From DASYPQ01 sp046155895 (GTDB lineage Bacteria; Planctomycetota; UBA1135; GCA-002686595), in the NCBI GenBank assembly GCA_046155895.1, contig JBJXFB010000156.1, positions 50,243 to 114,242 on the forward strand: a stretch of 64,000 nucleotides of DNA, written 5' to 3'. Below the pieces are notes generated by a model. The model was not told the origin of the DNA. It ran no database searches and was given only the letters and a program-made list of their open reading frames with translations. Shown in pieces: positions 25,891 through 34,881 of this stretch. A program made the position numbers and the translations under genes. Positions within the stretch are counted from its first letter, which is position 1; every line of letters starts with the position of its first letter.

Positions 25891-26439
25891 ATGCTCGGCT
25901 TGGCGATGCAAGACAAGAGGATCATGCAGGCGATCCAGGCCTGCCCGGAAGGCGTGTCCATCCTGGAGTGGGACCCGTTTCAGACGGAACTGATCCACTT
26001 CATCAACGCCTTCATGAGCAATGACGAGTGTGCTGCGGTCGTCCGGATGAGCGGCTTGGACAAGCGCGACTTGTTCATGTTCTACGCCGGGGGAGTCCTG
26101 GCAAACATGCCAGATCCGTTCATCCAGCACGGCGGTCCGCTTGTAGCCCCGACATTGTTCTTCCTGGACCAGAAGAACATCGGACCAGTTCTCAGCGACC
26201 TCGCACAATCTACCGCCCAGCAATCCGGCAATGAGAGGGTGGGATCGGCAATAGCCTGTGGAGCTGAGATGACCGAGGCCCTCGTCCGGAGCGCCACGGC
26301 CAAGCGTGGGAAATGCACATTGCCGCGCATGTCCCGCGAGGACTACGCCGCCCAGCAAGTCGGGCGCAAGGCCATGCCGGTGGTGGTGGTAGTGGTAGTC
26401 ATTCTCCTGCTGGCGGTCGGGGTCATGATGGCGCAATAG
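25891..26439 (+). CDS. Tail-anchored protein of unknown function
   Basis: 182 residues with a single C-terminal membrane segment (MPVVVVVVVILLLAVGVMM) one residue short of the end, so most of the chain should face the cytoplasm. The soluble part has no known domain. It converges with the recombinase at 26487. Confidence 0.5.
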   Translation: MLGLAMQDKRIMQAIQACPEGVSILEWDPFQTELIHFINAFMSNDECAAVVRMSGLDKRDLFMFYAGGVLANMPDPFIQHGGPLVAPTLFFLDQKNIGPVLSDLAQSTAQQSGNERVGSAIACGAEMTEALVRSATAKRGKCTLPRMSREDYAAQQVGRKAMPVVVVVVVILLLAVGVMMAQ

Positions 26440-26486
26440 CGCCGCGCCACCTGTCGCAGGCACGGGGACTCAGGGCCGGCTAGGTT

Positions 26487-27365
26487 CTATCCACCAACCG
26501 CTGCCCGCACCGCCCCGTCGTCCGTTCGCGCGTAGACGCACGTCGAGGCGATACTTCGATGCCTCATGGCAGCCTGGACCAGGAGCAAGTCGCGGGTCTT
26601 GCGATAGATCCGGATCGCAAAGCTGTGCCGAAGCGAGTGGGGCGAGATCGCTCGCCCGAGTCCCGCGCGCTCGCACCAGATCCCGAGGCGACGTTGGGCG
26701 TGCCTCGCGCACATGGCGCGTCCGTCGCGGCCGGTGAAGAGCGGGCCGTCCGGTCGCCCCTTGAGGAAGCCGCGCAGGTGCTCGCGTACGGCGCGCGACA
26801 ACGGGACCGAGGTGGGCACGTCGCCCTTTGTTCGGCGCAGCGCCAGCTCGCCGCGTTCGAGGTCCACGTCGCGCGTCTCCAGCGCCAGCGCGGAGCCGAG
26901 GCGGATGCCCGAGCCGAGCATCAGGGCGAAGAGCGCGTGGTCCCGGCGAGCCTCGGGACCGACACCGGCGGTGAGCGCGAGCAGCAGCCGTCCTTGCTCC
27001 TCGTCGCTCAACGCGCGCGGCGGCGGCGTGCCACACAACGCGCGTCGCACGAGGCGCGCCGGGTTGCTTCGCGTGTACCCCGCCTCGTGCGCGTATTTGA
27101 AGAATGTCCTGAGGCTCGTGCGCAGGGCGTTCGCGCTCGTCGCCTTCTTGGTAACGCCGTCGGGACGGGATCTGGCAGTGGATGATGCCAGGAAGGTGGC
27201 GAGCGTCTCGTGATCGATCTCCTCGACGTTCTCGTTGTTCCCGTTTCCGCGTAGCCACGAGGCCAAGAGCCCGAGGTGGCGCTGGTACTGGTGGATGGTG
27301 TGTGGCGACCGCCCGTCCGCTTCGAGTTGCGTGACGTAGCGGGCCAGTGCGTCCTCGATCTTCAT
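26487..27365 (-). CDS. XerC/XerD-like tyrosine recombinase
   Basis: 292 residues, the compact two-domain size of XerC/D. A core-binding domain (LARYVTQLEADGRSPHTIHQ onward) precedes a catalytic domain with Arg I in GSGIRLGSALAL, HxxR in SPHSLRHSFAIRI, the late basic motif in AAMRHRSIAS and the Tyr in TCVYA. The late His motif, usually LGH, is MRH here. It differs from the 12340 integrase and so is a second recombination enzyme inside the island. A fragmentary close paralogue lies at 58100-58625. Upstream is a gene for a lone core-binding-like domain. Confidence 0.88.
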   Translation of the reverse strand: MKIEDALARYVTQLEADGRSPHTIHQYQRHLGLLASWLRGNGNNENVEEIDHETLATFLASSTARSRPDGVTKKATSANALRTSLRTFFKYAHEAGYTRSNPARLVRRALCGTPPPRALSDEEQGRLLLALTAGVGPEARRDHALFALMLGSGIRLGSALALETRDVDLERGELALRRTKGDVPTSVPLSRAVREHLRGFLKGRPDGPLFTGRDGRAMCARHAQRRLGIWCERAGLGRAISPHSLRHSFAIRIYRKTRDLLLVQAAMRHRSIASTCVYARTDDGAVRAAVGG

Positions 27366-27442
27366 GTGATTGGTCTCCCACTCAAGTGGCGAAGGGCCGC
27401 CCCACCCGTTGGTGGACCGGCCCTTTGCGCGCTACGCGGGGA

Positions 27443-27934
27443 TCACTTCGCGGGGACGGGTTCGGGGAGCGGTGCCTTCGCCACGATGCCTCGCTCCTCG
27501 GCCCATACCAACGCGAGCCGCAGCACGCGGCGCGTCTTATCAATTGAGAGTTGCGACTTGGCCTTCCCGCTACGCAGCTTCGTCACGCGCTTCGAGGTGA
27601 AGAACGCGCCCACCTTGTCGGGCGTCAGATCCACGAGCGGCGTCTCCTCGCCGAGCTCGGCCATCGCCGTCTTCAGCTCCATCTTGTAGGAAGCGATCGT
27701 GCCGTCCGACTTCTTCTGCTGCTCCTCCATGTCGATCGCGTAGGCGTTGGCCAGGTCGATCAGCGTCGCGACTCCCGAGACGCTCTTCTTGCGCTTCGAC
27801 TTCTTCGGGGCCGGCGCTTCGGGCGCGGGCTCCTCCGTCGCGGTCGCGGTCTGCGCCTCGGCAGGTGATTCGACCTGGGTCTCGTTTGTCGCTTCGTTCG
27901 TCGTGGCTTCGGCCTTCGTCTTCTTCTTGCCCAT
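27443..27934 (-). CDS. Stand-alone core-binding (SAM-like) domain protein
   Basis: 163 residues; ATG 27934 is chosen because AAGGAG lies six bases upstream. The first 55 residues are Glu/Ala/Thr-rich and disordered with a basic patch (PKKSKRKKS). Residues about 60-155 read like the N-terminal core-binding domain of tyrosine recombinases: LANAYAIDMEEQQKKSDGTI, LTPDKVGAFFTSKRVTKLR and RRVLRLALVWAEERGI, after which a catalytic domain would be expected. The chain ends there. It precedes the recombinase gene at 26487 on the same strand with a 77-bp gap. It may modulate recombination or bind DNA; this is inference. Confidence 0.6.
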   Translation of the reverse strand: MGKKKTKAEATTNEATNETQVESPAEAQTATATEEPAPEAPAPKKSKRKKSVSGVATLIDLANAYAIDMEEQQKKSDGTIASYKMELKTAMAELGEETPLVDLTPDKVGAFFTSKRVTKLRSGKAKSQLSIDKTRRVLRLALVWAEERGIVAKAPLPEPVPAK

Positions 27935-28194
27935 GTGCATCTCCTTGAAATCGCCTCACCATCGAGGCGGAACGCATCAGGGCTCAGATCGGGAACGAAG
28001 GGAGGAGCAGTTCGCGGATCCGAGTGCTTCGGTTGTGCTTGGAGAGATCGCTACGAAATGGGAGCGATGGGATTGGGCCCACGCAGGCACACGTCCTGCG
28101 TGCAACCACCGCGCAATCTCGGGTTCGCCGGATTCGCCTTGCCGGTTCCCGCGCGTCGAGCCCTGATCGCGTTCGTTCCCAGGAGACCATTCCA

Positions 28195-28416
28195 ATGACG
28201 ACAGCGAACGCGACCACCACGAAGCCCACCCTCTATTGGAGCGAGCGCGGCCAGATCGGCTGCGCTACTCCCGGCCACGCGCCGTATGTCGGCACCGACA
28301 CCTGGGTCTGGGAGCGATGGAAGAAGATCACGCCGCGTGAGGCCGCCCAGTTCGAGCGCGAGGTCGGGCGTCCGCCTTCATGCGAGACCTGCGACGCCAT
28401 CGCGCGTCGGGCGTAG
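28195..28416 (+). CDS. Small soluble protein with a single CxxC
   Basis: 73 residues from ATG 28195 with AGGAGA upstream; the frame is open earlier but without similarity. The sequence has WSERGQIGCATPGHAPY, WVWERWKKITPREAA and a C-terminal SCETCDAIARRA. CxxC near the end plus the earlier C-x-x-x-x-H could bind one zinc. No family recognised. It converges with the terminase-like operon. Confidence 0.55.
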   Translation: MTTANATTTKPTLYWSERGQIGCATPGHAPYVGTDTWVWERWKKITPREAAQFEREVGRPPSCETCDAIARRA

Positions 28417-28424
28417 ACCAGTCG

Positions 28425-29411
28425 TCACGCCAGATACGTTCGCTGGATCCATTGGCAGTTGCCCGTCGCGTCATCCCACGTGTAGGAGGCGGATTCCAGG
28501 AAATCGGGCCAGTCCCGATCCACCTGGAAGCTGGCGTACCACCCGTTGTGTTTCCTGACGATGCAGCGCCCCTGCTCGTCGGTGAACATTCCGCACGCTT
28601 GGCACGTAGGGATGAAGTCGTCGTCGTTCTGGCCCAGCAGAGCGTCAACCTTCCCGGACGCATCCTCCCTGGGGCCGCCGCACGTCTCGCAGGGATCTTT
28701 CAGGACGCCGATGAACTCGGCCTCGAACTGCTGGGCGAATGCCTCATGCGGTAGTCGCGCGCGCTCGGCCTCGATCACGGTGCGATTGAGATGGGGGTTA
28801 TCCCAGGAGGGCGACCGCCACGATTCGTACTCGGGATCCCGCCCTCTCTGCCCGCGCTTGTACGCGTCGAAAAACCAGCCACCGCCTTGGGGCGTCGAGA
28901 GCACGAGCGAGGACCCCACCCGGTCGATCAGCCGAGGTGAGAGCTTCTCGTGCCAGACCTCATCCGGGATCTGCGCGGCCTCGTCCAGGAGAAGGAAGTC
29001 GAGCCCCTCACCGAGAAGGCCGACGGGATGGTCGGCGCTCTTGGCCTTCAGCACCGACACGCCACCGGCCATGTTGGTGAGGGAGATCGTGTGCTCGCGT
29101 GGGCGGTAGTCGGCAATCCGATGGGCGAGCCGCTCTTGGACCACTCCCACGACTCGATCGAAGATCCTTCTCGTCAGGTCGAAGGTGGGCGCGACGACCC
29201 AGGCAAGCGAGCGATCACGAGGTTGGAGCAGGTCAGCGACCGCTTCCATCGCGGCCGCCGTGCTCTTTCCCCACCGCGTTCCGCACGCGAGGACGCGATG
29301 GCGAGCATGGGAGCGGTGAAGAAGGAGCTGGCCCGGATGGGGCTCGTAGCAGAGCGTCTCGAACAATGCCCGCTTGCTGAGCCTCGTTGCTGCGCCGGTG
29401 AGCGGAGTCAC
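28425..29411 (-). CDS. Terminase-large-like ATPase with zinc-binding tail, copy 1
   Basis: 328 residues from a GTG overlapping the previous stop as GTGA. It has the ATPase half of phage terminase large subunits: Q motif YEPHPGQLLLHRS, Walker A CGTRWGKST, Walker B DFLLLDEAAQI and the coupling motif SLVLSTPQGGGWF. A terminase nuclease domain should follow EAFAQQFEAEFIG, but the chain instead has CETCGG and, 29 residues later, CQACGM, then a short WYASFQVDRDW segment and ends. It is the last gene of a five-gene operon. DNA translocation may persist; DNA cleavage by the usual RNase H-like centre cannot. Confidence 0.8.
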   Translation of the reverse strand: MTPLTGAATRLSKRALFETLCYEPHPGQLLLHRSHARHRVLACGTRWGKSTAAAMEAVADLLQPRDRSLAWVVAPTFDLTRRIFDRVVGVVQERLAHRIADYRPREHTISLTNMAGGVSVLKAKSADHPVGLLGEGLDFLLLDEAAQIPDEVWHEKLSPRLIDRVGSSLVLSTPQGGGWFFDAYKRGQRGRDPEYESWRSPSWDNPHLNRTVIEAERARLPHEAFAQQFEAEFIGVLKDPCETCGGPREDASGKVDALLGQNDDDFIPTCQACGMFTDEQGRCIVRKHNGWYASFQVDRDWPDFLESASYTWDDATGNCQWIQRTYLA

Positions 29412-30364
29412 TTCCAACGCCCGTCCCCATTCCGTGAGTACCAGCCGTACATCTGGACCGAACCCCTCTCAGTCCAGTGGCGCGAAACCCAGAAGCTGGC
29501 GTAGCCCTTGTTGTGGAGCTTCACGATGCAGCGTCCGTCCTCATCGACGAACATGCCGCACGAAGGGCACCCCCTGAGGAAATCGTTCTGGTAGTTCCCC
29601 TCGGGAGCTTCGATCTTGCCGGGTACGTCATTCTGGGGCCCGCCGCACTCTCCGCAGGGATCGAGCGGCACTCCTAGGAATTCACCTAGGTACTGCTGAG
29701 CGAACACGTCCTTCGCGAGGCGCTGTCGCTCGGCCTCGATGACGGCTGCATTGAGGTGAGGATTGTCGCTGCTTGGAAACGACCACGACTCGCACTCGGG
29801 ATCCCGGTTCTTCTGCCCCCTGCGGAACAGATCGAAGAACCACCCCGGGCCCTGCGGTGTCGAGATGAGGAGCGCCCAACCCTCCCTGTCGATCAGGCGA
29901 GGCGCGAGGTGCTCCTCCCAGACCGGCTGACTGATCTGGACCGCTTCATCCACGATCAAGACATCCAGGCCCTCCCCGAGCAGAGAGGCCGGATGGTCGC
30001 TGCTCTTACAGCGCAACTCCGACACCCCTCCTCCGAGGTTCGTAACGAGGATCTTCTTCTCGCGCGCATCCGCCTCGATCACTCGGTTCGCGAAGTGGGT
30101 GGTGACGGCTCCAGTGATGCGCGCGTAGATGCGATTGCACACGTCGTAGGTTGGTGCGACCAGCCAGGCGAGCATTTGCTCGCGCGGTTCGAGGAGTGCC
30201 GCGACGGCTTCGCCTGCCGCGCATCGGCTCTTGCCCCACCGCGTTCCGGCAGCGATCGCCCTGAAGCGCGCCTTGGAGCGATGGACCAGGACTTGGCCAG
30301 GATGAGGCGCATACCCAATCCGCTGGAACAAGGCGGACTTCGAGATCCGTGCGTCAGCCAGCAT
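29408..30364 (-). CDS. Terminase-large-like ATPase with zinc-binding tail, copy 2
   Basis: 318 residues. Paralogue of the genes on either side: YAPHPGQVLVHRS, Walker A AGTRWGKSR, Walker B DVLIVDEAVQI, STPQGPGWFFDLF, then DVFAQQYLGEFLGVPLDP followed by CGECGG and CPSCGM in place of the nuclease domain, and a terminal YASFWVSRHW. It overlaps copy 3 upstream by 11 bp and copy 1 by four. Divergence among the three, with all ATPase and Cys motifs kept, argues for three functional proteins. Confidence 0.8.
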   Translation of the reverse strand: MLADARISKSALFQRIGYAPHPGQVLVHRSKARFRAIAAGTRWGKSRCAAGEAVAALLEPREQMLAWLVAPTYDVCNRIYARITGAVTTHFANRVIEADAREKKILVTNLGGGVSELRCKSSDHPASLLGEGLDVLIVDEAVQISQPVWEEHLAPRLIDREGWALLISTPQGPGWFFDLFRRGQKNRDPECESWSFPSSDNPHLNAAVIEAERQRLAKDVFAQQYLGEFLGVPLDPCGECGGPQNDVPGKIEAPEGNYQNDFLRGCPSCGMFVDEDGRCIVKLHNKGYASFWVSRHWTERGSVQMYGWYSRNGDGRWK

Positions 30365-31262
30365 CGCCAGCGGTCACCCCGACCTTGGGGACGTAGTGCC
30401 AGTCTCTGCCGGGCCCGGCTTCCATCGATACTCCGTCCTCGTGGATGTAACCGCCGCAGTCGGAGCAAGTGCCTTTCCCCTCGACCTCGAAGTCGAAGAA
30501 ACACGCCCCGATTCCATTCCGGTCGTTGCCGCAGCGCAGGCAGGGAAGAAGCTCCTCGCCGAGGAACACGCCACCGTATTCCTGCGCGAACACATCGGCT
30601 GGCAACCGGGCTCGCTCCGCGTCGATCACCGCCCTGTCGATGTGGGGGTTCTCCCACGAGGGCGAGCACCACGCCTGGCCGTCTGGATCGCGACCCATTT
30701 TGATCTGGCGGCAGAGATCGAAGAGCCAGTTGCAGCCGTTGGGCGTCGAGAGGAACAGCACCCAGCCCTTCCGATCCACGAGGCGCTGGGCAAGGTGGTT
30801 CTGCCAGACCTCGACCCGGAGCTTGGCGGCCTCGTCGATGATGAGGTAGTCGCACGCCTCGCCGAGCAGGCTGACCGGCATGTCGGCTGACTTGCCCCGC
30901 AGCTCGCTGCGACCGCCGCCAAGGTTTGCGATGACGATCTGCTGGATGCGCAGGTCGAGGTGCTGGATGCGGGCACGGAACTTCGACTTGATCGCGTCCA
31001 CGACGCGCATGAAGGTTCGATCCACGAGATCGCGCGTTGGAGCGACGATCCATCCCAAGCTCTGCTCACGCGGCTCGAGGATCGCGGCACAGGCTTCCAT
31101 CGAGGCGCACAGCGACTTACCCCAACGAGATCCGCAAACGAGGATCCGGCGCTGGGCCTTGGATCTGTGGACCTCGACCTGGCCGAGATGAGGTGAGTAT
31201 CCCAGCGCAAGGAACAGCGCTGACTTCGAGAGCCGCGCCGATTCAGTAGTCGTCGGGTCCAT
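30354..31262 (-). CDS. Terminase-large-like ATPase with zinc-binding tail, copy 3
   Basis: 302 residues. First of the three tandem copies in transcription order: YSPHLGQVEVHRS, Walker A CGSRWGKSL, Walker B DYLIIDEAAKL, LSTPNGCNWLFDL, then DVFAQEYGGVFLGEE followed by CLRCGN and CSDCGG. The tail ends in GRDWHYVPKVGVTAG. Its start overlaps the terminase-small-like gene by 20 bp. A hetero-oligomeric ring formed with the other copies is an attractive but untested idea. Confidence 0.8.
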   Translation of the reverse strand: MDPTTTESARLSKSALFLALGYSPHLGQVEVHRSKAQRRILVCGSRWGKSLCASMEACAAILEPREQSLGWIVAPTRDLVDRTFMRVVDAIKSKFRARIQHLDLRIQQIVIANLGGGRSELRGKSADMPVSLLGEACDYLIIDEAAKLRVEVWQNHLAQRLVDRKGWVLFLSTPNGCNWLFDLCRQIKMGRDPDGQAWCSPSWENPHIDRAVIDAERARLPADVFAQEYGGVFLGEELLPCLRCGNDRNGIGACFFDFEVEGKGTCSDCGGYIHEDGVSMEAGPGRDWHYVPKVGVTAGDAG

Positions 31263-31701
31263 CGGCCCCGACGGGCTTGGTCGTCAGGAGCGTCCGCACT
31301 TCGTCTCGCGTGATCTGCTCGACCAGCGACGCGGATTGGTCGCCGTTGTCGCCGATGAGTTGCCGCTCCTTGTCGAGGGCCAGCGTGTAGACCTTGGCAG
31401 CGTCCACCGCGCTGTCGATTGACATCGCCTTCAGTGCCTCGATCGCCTTGCCCTGGATGAAACGGAGCACGCGGAGCTGACCCTCACGCACGGTCTTGTT
31501 GTTCTCGGCCGCCTGCTTCTCGGCCTTCTCGCGCAGCTTCTGGTCCTCCTCTCGGATGCGCTTCTGCCAGTTCTCGCGCTCCGCGCAGAAGGCGACGGCA
31601 CGCTTGGTGACCGTGTAGCGATCGGCGACTGCCTGGTAGCTACGGCCCGGACCGAGGCCGAGGTAGAAGGCGAAGGCGTCGGGCGGGATCTTCTTTTTCA
31701 C
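31243..31701 (-). CDS. Terminase-small-subunit-like HTH protein
   Basis: 152 residues from a GTG overlapping the methyltransferase stop as GTGA. The N-terminus is a helix-turn-helix of terminase-small type: RSYQAVADRYTVTKRAVAFCA with ERENWQKR after it, followed by a long charged coiled coil (REEDQKLREKAEKQAAENNK) and a C-terminal segment. TerS proteins select DNA for the large subunit. The position directly upstream of three TerL-like genes supports the call. The missing phage structural genes make a normal packaging role doubtful. Confidence 0.68.
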   Translation of the reverse strand: MKKKIPPDAFAFYLGLGPGRSYQAVADRYTVTKRAVAFCAERENWQKRIREEDQKLREKAEKQAAENNKTVREGQLRVLRFIQGKAIEALKAMSIDSAVDAAKVYTLALDKERQLIGDNGDQSASLVEQITRDEVRTLLTTKPVGADGPDDY

Positions 31702-33077
31702 GCGGACACCTCCTGTTCGGCGCGACGCGATTCGCAGAGAGCCTTGAAGCTCTGTCCGGTCCCTTCGAGGACGGCCTCCTTGCCCGTGAACTTCTCCCAC
31801 CGCTGGACGATGACGTCCGTGTAGAGCGCGTCGATCTCCATCAGGTAGGCGTTGCGGCCGGTCTGCTCGGCTGCGATCAGCGTGGAGCCGGATCCGCCGA
31901 AGAGATCGAGGACGTTCTCGCCGGGGCGGGAGCTGTACTCGATGGCGCGAGAGGCCAGCGCGACGGGCTTCTCGGTTAAATGGACCATCGACTGCGGGTT
32001 GACCTTCTTGATTGCCCACAGGTCGGTCGCGTTGTTCGGGCCGAAGTACTGGTGAGCTGCGCCTTCTTTCCATCCGTAGAACGCCAGCTCGAAGGCGCCC
32101 ATGAAGTCTTTTCTCGTGAGTACGGGGTGCCCCTTGTCCCAGACGATCGCTTGGGAGTAGTAGAGCCCGGACTCCGCGATCGCCGAGGGGTAGTTCGCCA
32201 GGTTCGCGTAGCCGCCCCAAAGGTAGAAGCCTCGGCCAGGGAGCAGGACTCGCGAGGCGTTCCCGAACCAAGCACGGAGGAGGCGGTGGAACTCCTCGTC
32301 GCTCACGAAGTCGTTGATCAGCGGGCGGTCCTTGGGGCGGAGCTTGTCGTGGGTCCGCTTCGCTTTGCCGGGATGGCGAGCGACATCGAGGCCCTGGTGG
32401 TGTGTCGTTCCCGTGAAGCTGGACAGGCCAGCCGCGATCGCATTGTTCGAGCGCGGCTCGACTTTGACGTTGTAGGGCGCGTCTGCGTTCACGAGGTGGA
32501 TCGGAGAGCCAGCCACGAGGCGATCCACATCGGCCTCCTTCGAGCTGTCGGCGCACCCGACCCGGTGATTAGCGAGGAGCCACAAGTCTCCCGGCCGCGT
32601 CGTGGCCTCGTCGGGCAGCCCGGGCGCCTCGTCTTGGACCACGTCGGAGGAGAGTCCGGCGAGCAGGCCGTCGAGGATCTCCTGGACCTCGGGCAGCTCG
32701 TAGCCGACGCCGTCGAGGGCGTCTGCCGCTCGGAGGTCTTCCAGCAGGCGACCGAGGGTCGGGAGATCCCAGTCGGCCAAGGCCGCCGTCCGATTGAGAG
32801 CTATCGACAGGGCCGTCGCCTGGAGGTCGTCGAGGTCCACCTCGACCACGTCCGCGTGGGACCATCCCATTCCCTTCATGGCCACGAGCCGTCCGTTGCC
32901 TCCCACGACGCGCCCAGATCGCTTCTGCACGACGAGTGGCTCCGCCTGCCCGAACCTCGCCAGGCTCGCCCTGATCGCGTCTAGGTTGCGCTCGTTGTGC
33001 GACCGTGCGTTTGCGGGGTCGAGGTGCAGTTCCGCGAGGGGGACGCGCTTGATCGTGAGGTTGTTCGCAGTGTCCAT
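31698..33077 (-). CDS. ParB-domain DNA methyltransferase
   Basis: 459 residues. An N-terminal ParB/Srx-like domain (VPLAELHLDPANARSH, VVGGNGRLVAMKGMG) is fused to an amino-methyltransferase of the N4-cytosine/N6-adenine class: NADAPYNV is the catalytic motif (DAPY where DPPY is usual) and DLFGGSGSTLIAAEQ the SAM-binding motif after it, the permuted beta-group order. ParB-methyltransferases are common in phages beside terminases. It opens the operon of TerS-like and TerL-like genes. There is no restriction partner in the operon. Confidence 0.88.
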   Translation of the reverse strand: MDTANNLTIKRVPLAELHLDPANARSHNERNLDAIRASLARFGQAEPLVVQKRSGRVVGGNGRLVAMKGMGWSHADVVEVDLDDLQATALSIALNRTAALADWDLPTLGRLLEDLRAADALDGVGYELPEVQEILDGLLAGLSSDVVQDEAPGLPDEATTRPGDLWLLANHRVGCADSSKEADVDRLVAGSPIHLVNADAPYNVKVEPRSNNAIAAGLSSFTGTTHHQGLDVARHPGKAKRTHDKLRPKDRPLINDFVSDEEFHRLLRAWFGNASRVLLPGRGFYLWGGYANLANYPSAIAESGLYYSQAIVWDKGHPVLTRKDFMGAFELAFYGWKEGAAHQYFGPNNATDLWAIKKVNPQSMVHLTEKPVALASRAIEYSSRPGENVLDLFGGSGSTLIAAEQTGRNAYLMEIDALYTDVIVQRWEKFTGKEAVLEGTGQSFKALCESRRAEQEVSA

Positions 33078-33582
33078 GGTCCGGCTTTCCGACCCGGGGT
33101 CGGTGTCGCGCCGGACTTGGAGGGACTACTTGGACGGCTGCGGCGCGTCGATGAAGAGAAAGGGCTTTAGTTGGCCTGTTCCTCTTAGCAGAGATGAAGC
33201 AAGCGTGCAACGTCAGGGGAGGGGTGGACTCCGCCAATTAGCTGGTTTGGCCGGACCCCAGACAGTGCCCCTGGCTAGGTCCTATTGGCGCTTTCATGCC
33301 TTGCCCCGAGAAGCTCCGTTGTAGCTCCGATGAACTTCATCGGTGTTCCGGGCTGAGAGGCCAGATTCTCCTCGGAACTGGGCAGAAGTGGCCATCTAGC
33401 TAGAGCCAGTGGCGCTTTTCGGGGCTGACCCTCGCCCACGTTTCAGAAATCGATGCAGTTCCGGGTAGTTCCGATGAAGCAGCCCGTCCCATTTCGAGTG
33501 TACTACGACCTCCAACGCGGAGTGCCAGCCAGCGTCTGCGAAATCGCACGTGATACAAGCTTGGGCGATTGTGACGATAGCT
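33078..33582. other. Non-coding stretch upstream of the terminase-like operon
   Basis: 505 bases with no gene I can support. The promoter of the leftward operon should lie here. A perfect 7-bp hairpin, CCGATGA/TCATCGG with a three-base loop, is at 33327-33343, and GTTCCG-GATGAAG elements recur near 33467-33480. The adjacent minus gene ends at 33583. Confidence 0.5.
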
Positions 33583-34881
33583 TTATCCGCCTGCGGACCG
33601 ACTGCCTCGCCGAATAAGGCGAACGAATTGGAGACATGCAAGGCCGAACAAGGGAAGGAGTATACAAATCGAGAATACACCGATTGTCTCGAATCCCGTA
33701 AGGCGAATCCAGCCGATTCGGTTAGCTCCGAATAGTCCGATCCCAACCAGCGCCCATGAGATTGCAATTGCAGTGGCTCCAAACATTGCTCTCGAAGTGA
33801 TCGGCTCACGCATGCCTTCCATCCACAAGGACGCGAGCAGCCAGGCGATCACAAAGGCGACGACGTACGCGCACACCAATCGCAGAGCAACGAAGGTCAA
33901 CGACCCTTCCCACATCGCCGCAGGTGACGTGTCGGACCTCAAGTAGAGGATCGCATCGTCCGCTACCCCCCGAAGGCTCATGCCAACTAGTACGAGAACC
34001 ACGAAGGTAGAAATCGTTTGGGCAAGGACCAGAATGACTCTTCTCTGCCTCACGAGCGCATAGATCGCATTAGCCAAGTGGACACCGGCCCTAATTAGGT
34101 ATGCTCCGAGAGTTGCAAACAATCTCCACAGCACATTGACAAACGCTGTGAGGAGCCGGATGGTCGCGTTGATCGCGAGAAGAAATGGCCGAATCGCGCT
34201 TTGGATCGGAGTGATAGGGCCCTGACTTTGAAGGTGAAGAGCCAAATTTGGAATCATGCCAGGTCTAGGCGTGCCTTCGGCGAATGCAGCCCAGAGACTC
34301 TTTCCTACAAGGAGTGTCATTAGAATCCCCGAAAATACATAACGCACGTCGAGGATCCAGTGCTTGCTGCCGATGGGGCCATTCCCGGCGTACCCGAGCA
34401 GCTTGTTCGATCCGAGAGTCAAAGTGCTGCCCACAATGGCCCACGTGACAAAGACGCGGCTAAGAGCGCGTGACATCGGGCTTGCTCTGTAGTCGGCTAC
34501 ATTGATGCATCCCAATAACGCTAGAACCGCAAGCGTTGGCCAGAAAGCGGTCATTGATCTTGTTAGGCCTAGAGCGATGCAGCCGGTGGTGAGTACCGCG
34601 CCTACACCCAATGCCCATAACAGCCCTGAAGCTGCTTCACTCGCTGAAAATGCAAACCAGCCGAGCCCCAGAATACATATGAAACTGACGACACACCACG
34701 GGCGCACATCCTGGAGTGTCGTGGCAAGTCTTGCACTACGGTCGCTGACGACTGAGTTCGGATCCAAACACACAACCGCCACAACACACATCGCCAGGAC
34801 GGTAATTCCCAGGAAGGCGACTGTCCCTGTGACTCCACTCAAGGCGTGTCGAAGGTCTCGGTTGTCGGCGGCGTTGCTCAT
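33583..34881 (-). CDS. Polytopic membrane protein of unknown function
   Basis: 432 residues from ATG 34881 (a GTG three codons earlier is possible). About ten hydrophobic segments are visible, for example GTVAFLGITVLAMCVVAVVC, VVSFICILGLGWFAF, TISTFVVLVLVGMSL, VCAYVVAFVIAWLLASLW and FSICILLPLFGLACL. No transporter signature or family recognised. AT content is higher than in the left flank. It stands alone between the terminase-like operon and the secreted protein at 35082. Confidence 0.6.
   Translation of the reverse strand: MSNAADNRDLRHALSGVTGTVAFLGITVLAMCVVAVVCLDPNSVVSDRSARLATTLQDVRPWCVVSFICILGLGWFAFSASEAASGLLWALGVGAVLTTGCIALGLTRSMTAFWPTLAVLALLGCINVADYRASPMSRALSRVFVTWAIVGSTLTLGSNKLLGYAGNGPIGSKHWILDVRYVFSGILMTLLVGKSLWAAFAEGTPRPGMIPNLALHLQSQGPITPIQSAIRPFLLAINATIRLLTAFVNVLWRLFATLGAYLIRAGVHLANAIYALVRQRRVILVLAQTISTFVVLVLVGMSLRGVADDAILYLRSDTSPAAMWEGSLTFVALRLVCAYVVAFVIAWLLASLWMEGMREPITSRAMFGATAIAISWALVGIGLFGANRIGWIRLTGFETIGVFSICILLPLFGLACLQFVRLIRRGSRSAGG

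Noticed and set aside
33550..33735. Plus-strand 61-codon frame resembling a lipoprotein (IALSACG)
   Set aside because: It overlaps the 3' end of the 33583 membrane protein on the other strand, has a GTG without a ribosome-binding site, and short lipobox-like strings are common.
33396..33809. Minus-strand 137-codon frame beyond the end of the membrane protein
   Set aside because: Its first half lies out of frame inside the 33583 gene; the remainder shows no domain.
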